Origin: Phycisphaerales bacterium
GTDB taxonomy: Bacteria > Planctomycetota > Phycisphaerae > Phycisphaerales > UBA1924
Length of the DNA stretch: 64,000 nucleotides
Direction of reading: 5' to 3'
NCBI GenBank assembly: GCA_019744815.1
Contig: JAIEUA010000012.1
Span: forward strand, 124,001 to 188,000
Each line of letters begins with the position of its first letter. The first letter of the stretch is position 1. The position numbers and the translations under genes are program-made. Below the pieces are notes generated by a model that ran no database searches, was not told the DNA's origin, and saw nothing but the letters and a program-made list of their open reading frames with translations. Positions 7,955 to 17,435 of this stretch are shown piece after piece.

Positions 7955-10105
7955 CTACTCGACATTCAGCTGCGACAGGTACTTGCTCAGGTCTTCCTGC
8001 AGCTTGCGCAGTTTCTCGGTCAGCTCGATGTTCTCTGCCCCGATCTTCTCGCCCTGCGTCTCCTGTTCGCCCAGTTTCTTCATGTAGCGGTCGTACAACT
8101 CACTGTTGCGGTCGATCGAGCCCATGTTCTTGCGGGTGCGGTCCTGGTCGTCGGTGATCCTCTTCCACTCGGCGTCGAGGTCCGCTTTGCGGCGTTCCAG
8201 CGACTTGATCTCGCCCTTTCGCTTCCCGACCTCTCGGAACGCTTCCAGAGCCGCGGGCGAGAGCTTGCCGCTCTGCTGCCACGCCAACACGTCCCTCTCG
8301 TCGAAGTTGTCGAACGCCACCGTCGTGAGGCCCTCGGTCTCCTGCGTGACGACAAAGTCCGTCCGTTCGCCGGGCTTGAGCTCCTTCTCGAAGCGGTACA
8401 GCGACGCCGTCTCGCTCACCGGCTTGAGGTCCTTGGCGAGCTTGTAGGTCCCGAGCTTGGGGTGTTCGATGATCAGCAGCCGCTCAATCTTTTCGCTCTT
8501 GTTGCGCAGCTTGTACGTCGTCGTCTGGACCGCGTTGGTTCGCTGCTCGAAGACGCCGTTCACGATCCGCACCTTGCGCACCGTGCTGCTGCCGCTCTCT
8601 TCGCTGACCACCACGACATCAAGGTCCGTCGCGTAGCTCAGCAGACGCGTATCCCCCGGCCCGATCTGCTCGATCATCGAATCACCCGCGTACACGCCCT
8701 CGTCGTACACGGCGATCGGCCCCGGCAGCAGCTGCAGGTCCGTCGAGTTCGTGAGTTCCATACCTCGCATCGGGTACCGCGTCTGTCCGGAGTTCCCCGG
8801 TGACAGAATGCTCACCCGCCGCGTCTTGATGTCCGAACCCACGATCGGGATCATCGCTGACGATTGGCGAGCGATGGTGGTGGGGGTAGAGACGTCGTAG
8901 TGGAAGACCTCGCCTGAAAGCGAGGCGCTCGCCGATGCCTGGCCAATCGACTCCGGGGTGAACGGCGAAGCAACGGCTCCGTCGCGAGCGATCTCCGCTG
9001 GAGCACTTGCGGGTGATGCGCTGCGGAACGCACTGAGCCTGTCAGCCTCCCGCTTCGCATCCACACTCTGCCCGCTGTTCGCTTTGCTCAGAACCCGCCC
9101 AACCTGATTCATTGCCTGCAGACCGTTGGCGTCCTTCGCCTCCATAGCTTCCGCATACACCCGCGGCGCCATGCCCCCTACCGACGGCACCGCCAGCCAC
9201 GGCCTTTGCGCAAACAGCGGCTCCTGCAGATCCATCGAGAAACTCACCGGCCGCCCCGACACGAGCGACAGCCGCACGTCGGTCCAGTCGTCGTCGGTCG
9301 TGTTCTCCACGATCGCCCAGCCGCTCAGCTTCGTCGGCTTCTCGGTGCTGAGGAGCACCCGGTACGAAACCTTCCACACCGGGGCCTCGTGCGTGTAGAT
9401 CACCGCGACCTCACGGTCTCCCGTGCCGCCAAAGCCGACATCCACGCTCCGCGTCCGCTCCTCTCGCTGGGTGGCGATTGCTGTGAGCGCCTTCGTCAGT
9501 TCCGCTTGTAGCCCCGCATCGACAAGCTCCACCGACCGCGCCTCGTGCAGGCTTACGGAGCGGATTCCCTTTGCCGTGACCACATTAAGATAGGGCACGC
9601 TCACCGTCTTCTGCGCATTCCCAACCGCCTGCTCACGCACCTCGCTGCCCAGAATCGTGCCGTTGATCATTCCTTCGGGAAGCCCCACCCGGACCTCTGC
9701 CCCGCGCAGCCTGCCCAGCAACGATGCCATGCTCGGCTCATCGCCCAGGTTGATCCCGAAGCTCTCCAGCCGCCGTGACAGCGGCATGCTCGATCCGTAC
9801 GACACACCCCGCACCTGCCCCTTGCCGGACAGATCCACCGCCACCAGACTCTTCAAGACGTCGTTCACCTGCGCGTTGTCGAATTTCAGTTTCACATCCG
9901 CATCACCCGACACCCGCCCACGCCGTTCGAATGACGCCACGCCGCTGCGGTACAGCGTGATCCGTGTCACCGGGAGCGACCGATCCGCCGCCCGCTCGGC
10001 CCGATTCTCAATTGCCTCTGACGCCGCTGCGTGTCGCACCGCCACCATCGAGCAGCACAATCCTGCGGCCAGGGTCAATGCCAGTCCGAGTCCGAGCGTC
10101 CTCAT
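7955..10105 (-). CDS. DUF4139 domain protein, exported
   Basis: 716 residues. The start at 10105 follows GGAG and gives a signal peptide, RTLGLGLALTLAAGLCCSM, then the typical VTRITLYRSGVASFERRGRV beginning of this family. The central DUF4139 part contains YTHEAPVWKVSYRVLL, WAIVENTTDDDWTDVRLSLVSGRPVSF and the late EHPKLGTYKLA / TDFVVTQETEGL strands. The last 110 residues are a strongly charged predicted coiled coil (KRKGEIKSLERRKADLDAEW to the C-terminus). DUF4139 proteins are thought to be beta-rich envelope proteins; the biochemical role is not established. It is followed on the same strand by the MoxR and VWA genes, with a palindrome in the 160-bp gap. Confidence 0.85.
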   Translation of the reverse strand: MRTLGLGLALTLAAGLCCSMVAVRHAAASEAIENRAERAADRSLPVTRITLYRSGVASFERRGRVSGDADVKLKFDNAQVNDVLKSLVAVDLSGKGQVRGVSYGSSMPLSRRLESFGINLGDEPSMASLLGRLRGAEVRVGLPEGMINGTILGSEVREQAVGNAQKTVSVPYLNVVTAKGIRSVSLHEARSVELVDAGLQAELTKALTAIATQREERTRSVDVGFGGTGDREVAVIYTHEAPVWKVSYRVLLSTEKPTKLSGWAIVENTTDDDWTDVRLSLVSGRPVSFSMDLQEPLFAQRPWLAVPSVGGMAPRVYAEAMEAKDANGLQAMNQVGRVLSKANSGQSVDAKREADRLSAFRSASPASAPAEIARDGAVASPFTPESIGQASASASLSGEVFHYDVSTPTTIARQSSAMIPIVGSDIKTRRVSILSPGNSGQTRYPMRGMELTNSTDLQLLPGPIAVYDEGVYAGDSMIEQIGPGDTRLLSYATDLDVVVVSEESGSSTVRKVRIVNGVFEQRTNAVQTTTYKLRNKSEKIERLLIIEHPKLGTYKLAKDLKPVSETASLYRFEKELKPGERTDFVVTQETEGLTTVAFDNFDERDVLAWQQSGKLSPAALEAFREVGKRKGEIKSLERRKADLDAEWKRITDDQDRTRKNMGSIDRNSELYDRYMKKLGEQETQGEKIGAENIELTEKLRKLQEDLSKYLSQLNVE

Positions 10106-10274
10106 ATCTGTTCTCCAAGGGGTCCCCACGGCACCGCCTCTCGCTGCGTGCCGCCCCGCGAGCATACAGCGCGGCAACCGCACACCGCGTTCACGCTTTT
10201 TCGTCATCCATCTGCGTCCGGCACGCAGCTTCGGCCGATCCGTATAGTCGATCCTCAGTCGCAGAAACACCCGC

Positions 10275-13200
10275 ATGACCACGCTCCCGATTCTCAACTT
10301 CCCGTCGCCTTCCAAGGTCGATCCCCGCGACGCCCAGTCGTTCGCCCGCGATCTCGCCAATGCCGTCGCGGGTGAGGTCCGATTCGACCTGCACAACCGC
10401 ATGCTCTACGCGACCGATGCCTCGCTCTACCAGGTCGAGCCCGTCGGTGTCTTCATCCCCGCCTCCATCGAAGACGCCGTCCGCGGCGTCCGCTTCGCGC
10501 TCCAGCGCGGTGTCCCCATCCTCCCCCGCGGCGGCGGAACATCCCTCGCCGGTCAGTGCACCAATCACGCCGTCGTCGTTGATTTCTCCAACCGCTGCAC
10601 CCGCATCCTCGCGGTCGATGCCGCCAACCGCACCTGCCGCGTCGAGCCCGGCATCACCGTCGACGATCTCAGCGACGCCCTCGCAACGACCGGCCTCTTC
10701 TTCGCCCCCGATCCCGCCACCGCTCGTCACGCCAACATCGGCGGCTGCATCGGTAACAACGCCGCGGGCTCCCGCTCCATTCTCTACGGCCGCACGAGCG
10801 AGAACGTCCTCGGCGTCGACGCCCTTCTCGCCGACGGCTTCGTTGCTCGCTTGGAGAAGGGCGCCGCGTCACGCCACGAGCGCGTCGGTCAACTCACCCG
10901 CCAGGTCGTCGATGTTGTCCGCCGCCACGAGCGACTCATCCGCGAGCGCTTCCCCAAGACCGTCCGCCGCAACGCCGGCTACGGCCTTGACATGGTTCTG
11001 AAGGCTCTCGACGCCGGCAACGGCGATCTCGACGCCGTCAACCTTGCCCACCTCCTCTGCGGCAGCGAGGGCACCCTCGCCGTCACGCTCGGAGCACACC
11101 TGCTCCTGCAGCCGCGCCCCAAGTTCAAGGGCCTCGCCACGCTCGGCTTCAACACCCTCGACGCCGCCATCGAGAGCGTGATCCCGATCCTTACCACCAA
11201 GCCCTCCGCCGTCGAACTCCTCGACGACACCGTCATCGACCTGGCCAAGGCCAACACCGAGTACCGCCGCTACGTCGATCTCATGCCCGCCCCGCCCAGC
11301 GGCGAGCTCAAAGCCGTGCTCTACGTCGAGTACTACGGCGAATCGCTCGAGGACGTGAAGCAGAAGTTCGAAGCCCTGAAGCGTCTCGTCCCCGGCGCGT
11401 CGATGCACGGCCACACCGACGCGGGTTCCATCGCCAACGCATGGAAGCTCCGCAAAGCCGGCGAGCCCCTGCTCCACGGCATTCCCGGCGACCGCAAGCC
11501 CATCACCTTCGTCGAAGACAACGCGGTCCCGGTTGAACACCTCGTCGAGTTCGTCCGCCGCTTCCGCGACATCGTCACCCGTCACGGCACGCGGACCGCG
11601 TACTGGGCTCACGCCTCCGTCGGCGTGCTTCATGTCCGCCCGCTCATCGACATCCACGACGACGAAGACCGCAAGCGCATGCAGTCCATCGCCGTCGAAG
11701 TCGCCGACCTCGCCAAGAGCCTCGGCGGCGTGATGTCCGGCGAGCACGGCGACGGCCGCGTCCGCGGCCCGCTGATCGAACGCTTCTACGGCCCGGAGCT
11801 CATGGGCGCGATGCGCGAGATCAAGGCCATCTTCGATCCCCGCAACCTCCTCAACCCCGGCAACATCGTCGAGCCCCGCCCGATCGAGTCGATCGCGCAG
11901 AACCTCCGCATCGAGCCCGAAGGCCGCAAAGCCATCATCCCCGACGTGCCGACGTACTTCGATTACGCCGATCAGCACGGCTTCTCCGGCGCGGTCGAGA
12001 TGTGCAACGGCTCCGGTGTCTGCCGCAAGAAGAGCGGCGGCACCATGTGCCCGTCCTACATGGGCACGCTCGACGAGCGACACAGCACGCGAGGTCGCGG
12101 CAACGCGCTGCGGCTGGCAATTACGGGGCAACTCAGTGGAGCAGTGGGGGAGTGGGGCAGTGGGGCAGCCCAAGGCAGCGGCCCCGCGTGGGACGACGAA
12201 GAGACCATCAAGACGCTCGACTTGTGCCTGTCGTGCAAGGCCTGCAAGACCGAGTGTCCCAGCAACGTCGACATCGCCCGCCTCAAGGCCGAGTACACCG
12301 CCCAGCGCTACCGCCAGCAAGGCGGCCCGCCGCTGAAGGCCTGGCTCCTCGCGAACTTCCGCCCCCTCGGCCGCCTCGGCTCACTCACCGCCCCGATCGC
12401 CAACTGGATGAACGAGTCGCCGCTGGGTCGCTTCGTGATCAACAACGTGATGGGCTTCCACCCCAAACGCACGCTGCCGCCGTTCTCCCGCAGCCTGAAG
12501 TCCTATTTCCGACGTGCTCGCCGCAGTGGGCTTGGCGTCGGGCCTGTGGACAATTCTCTCGGTCGTGCCGCACCCAAGGTCGCCCTCTTCGGTGACTGCT
12601 TCACTATGTACCTCGACTCCGGCATCGGCACCGCCGCCAAGCGCGTCTACGAATCACTCGGCTACGAGGTCATCCTCGCCGACGCCGGCTGCTGCGGCCG
12701 CACCTTCATCTCCACCGGCCTCCTCGAACAAGCCATCGACGAGATCGACCCGGTCATCGAACGCCTGCGTCCGCTCGCGGAGGATCCATCGATCACGGCG
12801 ATCCTCGTCATCGAGCCGTCGTGTGCCTCCGCGATCAAAGACGATTGGCTCCAGCTCAAGCTCGCCGCACCGCTCGCCCTGCGGAAGAAGATCGCCGCCA
12901 AGACCTTCCTCGCCGAGGAGTTCCTCGCCAAGAACGCCAGCACGCACCCGCGGCAGGATGTTCTCTCCGCAGCCAAGGCGCGAGCCGCCACCGCCACTGA
13001 CCCCATCATCCTCCACGGCCACTGCCACCAGAAAGCCCTCTGGGGCGCCGAGACCAGCGCCGCCGCCCTCAAGCTCTTCGCCGGCAGCCGCGTGAAGACC
13101 CTCGACACCGGCTGCTGCGGCATGGCCGGCTCCTTCGGTTACTCGAAGGACAAGTACGACCTCTCGATGAAGATTGCCGAGCTCACGCTCGCCCCGGCGG

Positions 13201-13337
13201 TTCGCCAGGCGAAGTCCTCCAATCCGGCTGCTGGAGTTTGCGCCCCCGGCACCTCCTGCCGCCACCAAATCCACGACGCCATCGGCGAGCGTGCGGTGCA
13301 CCCCATTGAGCAGATCGACGCCTGGATGCACGGGTAA
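10275..13337 (+). CDS. FAD-linked oxidase with C-terminal Fe-S and CCG domains (D-lactate/2-hydroxyacid dehydrogenase type)
   Basis: 1020 residues. Residues about 1-280 are a PCMH-type FAD domain (PRGGGTSLAGQC, HANIGGCIGNNAAGSRS), followed by a FAD-oxidase C-terminal domain (HGDGRVRGPL). A ferredoxin-like part follows (VEMCNGSGVCRKKSGGTMCP and CLSCKACKTECPSNVD near residue 650). Two CCG domains (DAGCCGRTF near 804, DTGCCGMAGSFGY near 945) end the protein. This order matches the large single-chain D-2-hydroxyacid dehydrogenases such as YdiJ, which pass electrons to the quinone pool. Between the two Cys clusters a Gly/Ser/Ala-rich insert of about 15-18 residues (GAVGEWGSGAAQGSG) is encoded by a short DNA repeat. 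The gene is divergent from the DUF4139 gene. Substrate is inferred only by family. Confidence 0.88.
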   Translation: MTTLPILNFPSPSKVDPRDAQSFARDLANAVAGEVRFDLHNRMLYATDASLYQVEPVGVFIPASIEDAVRGVRFALQRGVPILPRGGGTSLAGQCTNHAVVVDFSNRCTRILAVDAANRTCRVEPGITVDDLSDALATTGLFFAPDPATARHANIGGCIGNNAAGSRSILYGRTSENVLGVDALLADGFVARLEKGAASRHERVGQLTRQVVDVVRRHERLIRERFPKTVRRNAGYGLDMVLKALDAGNGDLDAVNLAHLLCGSEGTLAVTLGAHLLLQPRPKFKGLATLGFNTLDAAIESVIPILTTKPSAVELLDDTVIDLAKANTEYRRYVDLMPAPPSGELKAVLYVEYYGESLEDVKQKFEALKRLVPGASMHGHTDAGSIANAWKLRKAGEPLLHGIPGDRKPITFVEDNAVPVEHLVEFVRRFRDIVTRHGTRTAYWAHASVGVLHVRPLIDIHDDEDRKRMQSIAVEVADLAKSLGGVMSGEHGDGRVRGPLIERFYGPELMGAMREIKAIFDPRNLLNPGNIVEPRPIESIAQNLRIEPEGRKAIIPDVPTYFDYADQHGFSGAVEMCNGSGVCRKKSGGTMCPSYMGTLDERHSTRGRGNALRLAITGQLSGAVGEWGSGAAQGSGPAWDDEETIKTLDLCLSCKACKTECPSNVDIARLKAEYTAQRYRQQGGPPLKAWLLANFRPLGRLGSLTAPIANWMNESPLGRFVINNVMGFHPKRTLPPFSRSLKSYFRRARRSGLGVGPVDNSLGRAAPKVALFGDCFTMYLDSGIGTAAKRVYESLGYEVILADAGCCGRTFISTGLLEQAIDEIDPVIERLRPLAEDPSITAILVIEPSCASAIKDDWLQLKLAAPLALRKKIAAKTFLAEEFLAKNASTHPRQDVLSAAKARAATATDPIILHGHCHQKALWGAETSAAALKLFAGSRVKTLDTGCCGMAGSFGYSKDKYDLSMKIAELTLAPAVRQAKSSNPAAGVCAPGTSCRHQIHDAIGERAVHPIEQIDAWMHG
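12133..12168. repeat. CAGTGGGG-type short repeat inside the FAD/Fe-S oxidoreductase gene
   Basis: Imperfect units CAGTGGA-GCAGTGGGG-GAGTGGGGCAGTGGGG lie in tandem within the coding sequence. They translate in frame to the low-complexity Gly/Ser/Ala stretch between two Fe-S cysteine clusters. Base usage here is unlike the flanking codons. Confidence 0.65.
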
Positions 13338-13386
13338 CCCGTGACGCACCCGCCTCGTCGTTTGTGATACCATTAGGCACCACTCA

Positions 13387-13412
13387 CCCGCGCGTTGGTG
13401 TCACCACGCGGG
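13387..13412 (+). promoter_or_regulatory. Hairpin in the 5' leader of the sugar-binding protein gene
   Basis: CCCGCG (13387-13392) pairs with CGCGGG (13407-13412), with an inner TGG/CCA pair, 22 bases before the start codon of the periplasmic binding protein. Upstream, TGTGATACCAT (13364-13373) could serve as an extended -10. The hairpin ends before the ribosome site (AGGGGA), so it could influence message stability or translation. Confidence 0.35.
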
Positions 13413-13434
13413 CGAGCACTTCAGGGGATTCTTC

Positions 13435-14442
13435 ATGAAAGCGTGTTGCAAAACGGTCGGTCTCTTCGGTGTTGCTTCGCTGGCCTTGGCCGGCGTGCTG
13501 ACGGTCGGCCTGATGTCCGGTGCCGCCGAGGCTCCCAAGAAGCAGTTCAAGATCGGCGTCATCGCCAAGAGCCAGTCCAACCCCGTCTTCCAGGCCGCGC
13601 GCACGGGCGCTGAGGACGCCGGCAAGGAGCTCTCCGCCAAGCTCGGCATCGACATCAAGGTCGAGTGGCGCACCCCCGTCAACGAGGATGCTCAGCTCCA
13701 GGCCCAGTACGTCGAGCAGATGGCCAGCCAGGGCGTGGACGGCATCGCTATCTCCGCCAGCGACGCCAACGTCCTCACCGCCGCCGCCAACAGCGCCATC
13801 GACCGCGGCGTCACCCTGATGACTTTCGACAGCGATATCCCCAACAGCAAGCGGATGGCCTACTACGGCATCAACGACGAAGAAGCCGGCAAGGCCGTCA
13901 TGACGCAGCTCGCCAAGGCCATGGGCGTCAAGGGCGGCAAGATCGCCATCCTCTCCGGCAACCAGAACGCCACCAACCTCAACGCCCGCATCAAGGGCGT
14001 CAAGGCCGAACTCGAAGCCCTCAAAGAAAAGGGCTTCACGCTCAAGGAGGTCTACTACACCAAGGAGACCGCCAGCGACGCCGCCGCGATGGTGCAGCAG
14101 GTCCAGACCGCCAACCCCGACATCGCCGGCTGGGCCATGGTCGGCGGCTGGCCGCTCTTCACCCAGAACGCCCTCGACGGCGTCTACGACAAGGCCAAGA
14201 TCGTCTCGGTCGATCACCTGCCCGAGCAGCTCAACTACGTGAAGTCCGGCCAGGTCGCGGCCCTCATCGGCCAGGACTGCTACGGCTGGGGTTACCGCTC
14301 CGTCGAGATGCTCGTCGAGAAGCTCAACACCGGCAAGAGCCCCGAGAAGGTCATCAACAACTTCCCCCTCGCCGTCGTCACCAAGGACAACGTCAAGGAG
14401 TACGAGGGCCTGTGGAACAAGTGGCTGAAGAAGTCCAAGTAA
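13435..14442 (+). CDS. Periplasmic sugar-binding protein of an ABC transporter (RbsB type)
   Basis: 335 residues with a signal peptide (MKACCKTVGLFGVASLALAG to about residue 33). The mature protein starts FKIGVIAKSQSNPVFQAARTG, the usual first strand of type-1 periplasmic binding proteins for ribose, xylose and related sugars. Other family features are VDGIAISASDANVL, MTFDSDIPNSKRMAYYGINDE, GWAMVGGWPLF and QDCYGWGYRSVEML. AGGGGA precedes the ATG. No permease or ATPase gene follows: a terminator does, and the next gene is a convergent glycosidase. The transporter partners must lie elsewhere, or the protein acts as a sensor. The ligand cannot be read from sequence. Confidence 0.88.
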   Translation: MKACCKTVGLFGVASLALAGVLTVGLMSGAAEAPKKQFKIGVIAKSQSNPVFQAARTGAEDAGKELSAKLGIDIKVEWRTPVNEDAQLQAQYVEQMASQGVDGIAISASDANVLTAAANSAIDRGVTLMTFDSDIPNSKRMAYYGINDEEAGKAVMTQLAKAMGVKGGKIAILSGNQNATNLNARIKGVKAELEALKEKGFTLKEVYYTKETASDAAAMVQQVQTANPDIAGWAMVGGWPLFTQNALDGVYDKAKIVSVDHLPEQLNYVKSGQVAALIGQDCYGWGYRSVEMLVEKLNTGKSPEKVINNFPLAVVTKDNVKEYEGLWNKWLKKSK

Positions 14443-14472
14443 GCCCGATCGGATAGCCGACCACAACGAAAC

Positions 14473-14503
14473 GGGCGGAGCCGCTTGGCCCCGCCCTTTT
14501 TTC
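14473..14503 (+). terminator. Rho-independent terminator after the sugar-binding protein gene
   Basis: GGGCGG (14473-14478) pairs with CCGCCC (14491-14496), followed at once by a run of six T. It lies 30 bases after the stop codon of the binding-protein gene and closes it as a single-gene unit. Confidence 0.8.
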
Positions 14504-14535
14504 GTTTTGCCCGTTCTGGTCAGATCGATCGTGTC

Positions 14536-16101
14536 CTATCGCGAGCGGCCCTTGGCGTTGCTGAGCTCCTCGCGCCGATCGACCAACAACTCCACCGCCT
14601 CGTACCCGTCGTCATGGACCGCCGGCACCGGCATCAGGCTCGGACCCGCGGGCTTTGGAGCCGGATAGACACCAATGGTCCGCCACACGCCGCTCTTCTT
14701 GGCGATCACCCGGTACGCCCCGCTCGGTGCAGTGGCATTCCAAGTGCCATCCCTCTTGGTCATCGGGATCGGCGCCGGACGCCAGTTGGCTCCGAAGACC
14801 GGGTGCGGCGACGGGCCTTGGCCCGCAACGTCGTAGAACTTCGTGAGCTCGTTGGGGAAGACATCCAGCACGCCGCGGCTGAACCAATGCACGTGGCCGC
14901 CGCCGCCGGTTTTGCGGACGAGTTCGACGCTCTTGCGCAGGTCGTCCCAGGTGCTGTCCTTGCCTTCGCCGACGAGGCGGATGCCAGCGATGAGGTCCTT
15001 CACGCGGCCGGCGCCGAGTTCCTTCATGTACTTGACCTGATCGAGCCAGGTCTTCTCGTACGCGTCATAGGAGAAGCGGTAGCACTGGGGGATGTACTCG
15101 TCCCAGCGCGGTGCGACGGTGGCGCCGGGCCAGTCCTTACCCAAACCCGCGGCCGGAGGTTGCAGCGTGTCCTTGCTCGTCCAAGCCGCCCACTTCGGCC
15201 ACTCGAGCAGATAGTTCTCCAGACACCACGGATACACCGCCGGGCTGAGCGAGATCATCAGGCCCGGACGCTTCGCGCGGATCTCTTGCACGAACATCTT
15301 GCTGTACTCGTTCACCTTCTCGATTCGCCAGCGGGTCCACTCGGCGTCCTTCGGGTCCGCGGGCGGCTCTTTGCCGTTGTGCTCGGCGGCGTAGGCCTTC
15401 TTGGTGTAGTCGTCGTAGCCCATGTCGAAGTAGGGCCAGACGATGCGGTCGTCGAGCTGCACGCCGTCGAGGTCGTACTTGTCCACAGCTTCGAGCACGA
15501 TGTCGAGCAGGAATCGGCGAGTCTCGGGATGCAGCGGGTTCATCCACACAAAGCCGTTCTTCGCGACCTCGTTGCCCTTGATGTCGCGGCTGAGCCATTC
15601 CGGCTTCATCCTGCGGAGGTGGTTTTGCGTGCTGCTGTGGGCGGCCATGAATCCGAACTCAAACCAGCCGATGTAAACGAGTTGATTGCGATGAGCCTCA
15701 ATGAGCGTCTCGTCGAGCAGGTCGCGTGCGGGCTGCTTCAACTGCTCCGGCGAGTCGCTGGGGTCCTGCGGCATCAAGTTCGGCCGCCGATCGACGCCGA
15801 TGACTTTCTTGAGCGCCTCGGACGGATACTGCGTGTAGCCGTTCTTCCACGTTTCGACGTACACCGTGTTCAGCCCGATCTCACGGAGCTTCTTCATCGT
15901 CTCCGCGGTGTTGGCAGGCGAAGCGATGGCGGTGTTGGCGGTCGTAGTCACCCAGGTGCCGCGGACCTCGGCAGGGGCCAGCTTGGACGCCGATTCGGGG
16001 GCCTCGGCCGCAGCGTGCCCTGCCCAAGCAACGAGCGCAGCCGCACTTACGAGAGCCGATTTCAAGCCTCGGGTAAAGACCGGATACCAAGGGGTATGCA
16101 T
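14536..16101 (-). CDS. Glycoside-hydrolase-like protein of the GHL10 (YngK-type) family, exported
   Basis: 521 residues. The start at 16101 follows GAGAGGA and gives a signal peptide (SALVSAAALVAWAGHAAAEA). The catalytic part is a TIM barrel of the GHL10 family: EVRGTWVTTTANTAIASPAN, AETMKKLREIGLNTVYVETW, VWMNPLHPETRRFLLDIVLE and DGVQLDDRIVWPYFDMGYDD. The tandem Asp in VQLDDR is at the family's active-site strand. A C-terminal region of about 90 residues with short beta-rich segments may bind carbohydrate. It would act outside the cytoplasm on a polysaccharide or peptidoglycan-related glycan; the substrate is unknown. It is divergent from a MocA-type oxidoreductase and convergent with the sugar-binding protein gene. 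Confidence 0.82.
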   Translation of the reverse strand: MHTPWYPVFTRGLKSALVSAAALVAWAGHAAAEAPESASKLAPAEVRGTWVTTTANTAIASPANTAETMKKLREIGLNTVYVETWKNGYTQYPSEALKKVIGVDRRPNLMPQDPSDSPEQLKQPARDLLDETLIEAHRNQLVYIGWFEFGFMAAHSSTQNHLRRMKPEWLSRDIKGNEVAKNGFVWMNPLHPETRRFLLDIVLEAVDKYDLDGVQLDDRIVWPYFDMGYDDYTKKAYAAEHNGKEPPADPKDAEWTRWRIEKVNEYSKMFVQEIRAKRPGLMISLSPAVYPWCLENYLLEWPKWAAWTSKDTLQPPAAGLGKDWPGATVAPRWDEYIPQCYRFSYDAYEKTWLDQVKYMKELGAGRVKDLIAGIRLVGEGKDSTWDDLRKSVELVRKTGGGGHVHWFSRGVLDVFPNELTKFYDVAGQGPSPHPVFGANWRPAPIPMTKRDGTWNATAPSGAYRVIAKKSGVWRTIGVYPAPKPAGPSLMPVPAVHDDGYEAVELLVDRREELSNAKGRSR

Positions 16102-16229
16102 GCGTCTATCCTCTCGCCCCGCGTGTGAAGCACGGTGCTGACGGCGCGGGAACTGGATGTACGAATCACGCCGCCGGTTGGGTCGGTCGACCCCGATCAC
16201 CGATGGCGACACGAAGGAGCGTAGCACAG

Positions 16230-17222
16230 ATGGCATTCCGGATCGGCATCATCGGAGCGGGTGGCATCGCGAACGCCCACGCGGCGGCCGCCAAAGACTC
16301 GCAGGGCCAGGTTGAGATCGCCGGCGTTGCGGACATGAATCGCGAAGCCGCGGAGAAGTTCGCCAGCGCCAACGGCGCCACGGCCTTCGAGAGCGCGGAA
16401 GCTCTCATCAAGTCGGCCAAGGACCACGGCATCGGCGGCATCGTCGTCTGCACGCCCCCCAGCGCCCGCCTGCCGATCGTCGCGGCGGCGCTCAAGGCCA
16501 AGCTCCCGGTCATGACCGAGAAGCCGATCGCCCACACGCTCGCCGACGCCAAGAAGCTCGAGTCTCTTGGGAAAAAGAACAAGAAGGTCGTCACCGCGAT
16601 CGGCTACTGCCACCGCTTCACCCCTGCGGTGCTGAAGATGAAGGAGCTCATCGCCGAGGGCCGCATCGGCCGGCTCGAGCGCTTCGAGAACTTCTTCGCC
16701 TGCGACCTGCCCGGGCACCAGAGCAAGTGGTTCAGCGACCCGAAGAAGGCCGGCGGCGGCGCATTCCTCGACATGGGTTCGCACTCGATGGACCTCTTCC
16801 ACTTCGTCGTCGGCCCGAGCAAGGTTGTCGGCGCGGTCTTCGACTACAAGTGGAAGGGCCGCACCGAGACCGGCGCGACCGTGCTCGTGAAGTCGACCAA
16901 GAAGGGCGGCCCCAACAACCCCGGCAACGTGGCGGGCGTGATCCTCTCTGGTTGGGCCGAGACCTCGCGCTTCACCGTCAGCGTGCTGGGCGACAAGGGC
17001 ATGCTCTCGTACGACTACGAGAACCCCGAGGTGCTCATCTTCAAGGACCTGCTGGGCAAGCAGGAGAACCACGCCATCGAGACCTGCGGCGTGCGCTTCA
17101 CCCGCCAACTCGTGGCCTTCGCCCACGCCGCGCAGGGCACCAAGCAGCCGGGCCTGGCGACCTTCGCCGATGGCCTCGCCGCCGCAGCCGCGGACGCCGC
17201 GGCACGGAAGGCCGCCAAGTAA
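16230..17222 (+). CDS. Gfo/Idh/MocA family oxidoreductase
   Basis: 330 residues. The N-terminal Rossmann fold has FRIGIIGAGGIANAHAAAA for NAD(P). The EKPIAHTLADA motif with its catalytic Lys follows, and the C-terminal alpha/beta domain has GGGAFLDMGSHSMDLFHF, where the His is usually catalytic. Such enzymes oxidise or reduce sugars, inositols or sugar derivatives. AAGGAG at 16214 sets the start at 16230; longer upstream readings lack support. It is the first of three members of this family within 6.5 kb, each of different sequence, which suggests several steps on one sugar pathway. A strong terminator follows. Confidence 0.88.
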   Translation: MAFRIGIIGAGGIANAHAAAAKDSQGQVEIAGVADMNREAAEKFASANGATAFESAEALIKSAKDHGIGGIVVCTPPSARLPIVAAALKAKLPVMTEKPIAHTLADAKKLESLGKKNKKVVTAIGYCHRFTPAVLKMKELIAEGRIGRLERFENFFACDLPGHQSKWFSDPKKAGGGAFLDMGSHSMDLFHFVVGPSKVVGAVFDYKWKGRTETGATVLVKSTKKGGPNNPGNVAGVILSGWAETSRFTVSVLGDKGMLSYDYENPEVLIFKDLLGKQENHAIETCGVRFTRQLVAFAHAAQGTKQPGLATFADGLAAAAADAAARKAAK

Positions 17223-17248
17223 GGCTCCGACCGTTCGGGAACCTCAGA

Positions 17249-17280
17249 AACGCCCGGCCCCCGCCGGGCGTTCTTTTTTC
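17249..17280 (+). terminator. Rho-independent terminator after the first MocA oxidoreductase
   Basis: AACGCCCGG (17249-17257) pairs with CCGGGCGTT (17264-17272), a 9-bp GC-rich stem with a 6-base loop, followed by CTTTTTTC. It begins 26 bases after the stop codon. Confidence 0.85.
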
Positions 17281-17303
17281 GGACGCTCAGGAACGTTCCT
17301 CCC

Positions 17304-17364
17304 TTGACAAGGCACGAACTTATCCGGTTCTGGTTGCAAGGAGGGGGGGCTTTCGACTATTCTG
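17304..17364 (+). promoter_or_regulatory. Candidate promoter region of the NagB-PIG-L gene
   Basis: A perfect TTGACA lies at 17304-17309, but its best -10 partner at 17 bp is poor. A second pairing, TTGCAA (17334-17339) with TATTCT (17359-17364), has a 19-bp spacer. The region sits between the preceding terminator and the ATG at 17436, so a promoter is expected here. Which pairing is used is uncertain. Confidence 0.3.
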
Positions 17365-17435
17365 TATCGGGTATTTTCCGTAGCCCCCAGCCCGGGGCGG
17401 TTTCGATTTCCCGCCAGACCCGAAAGGACGCGGCC

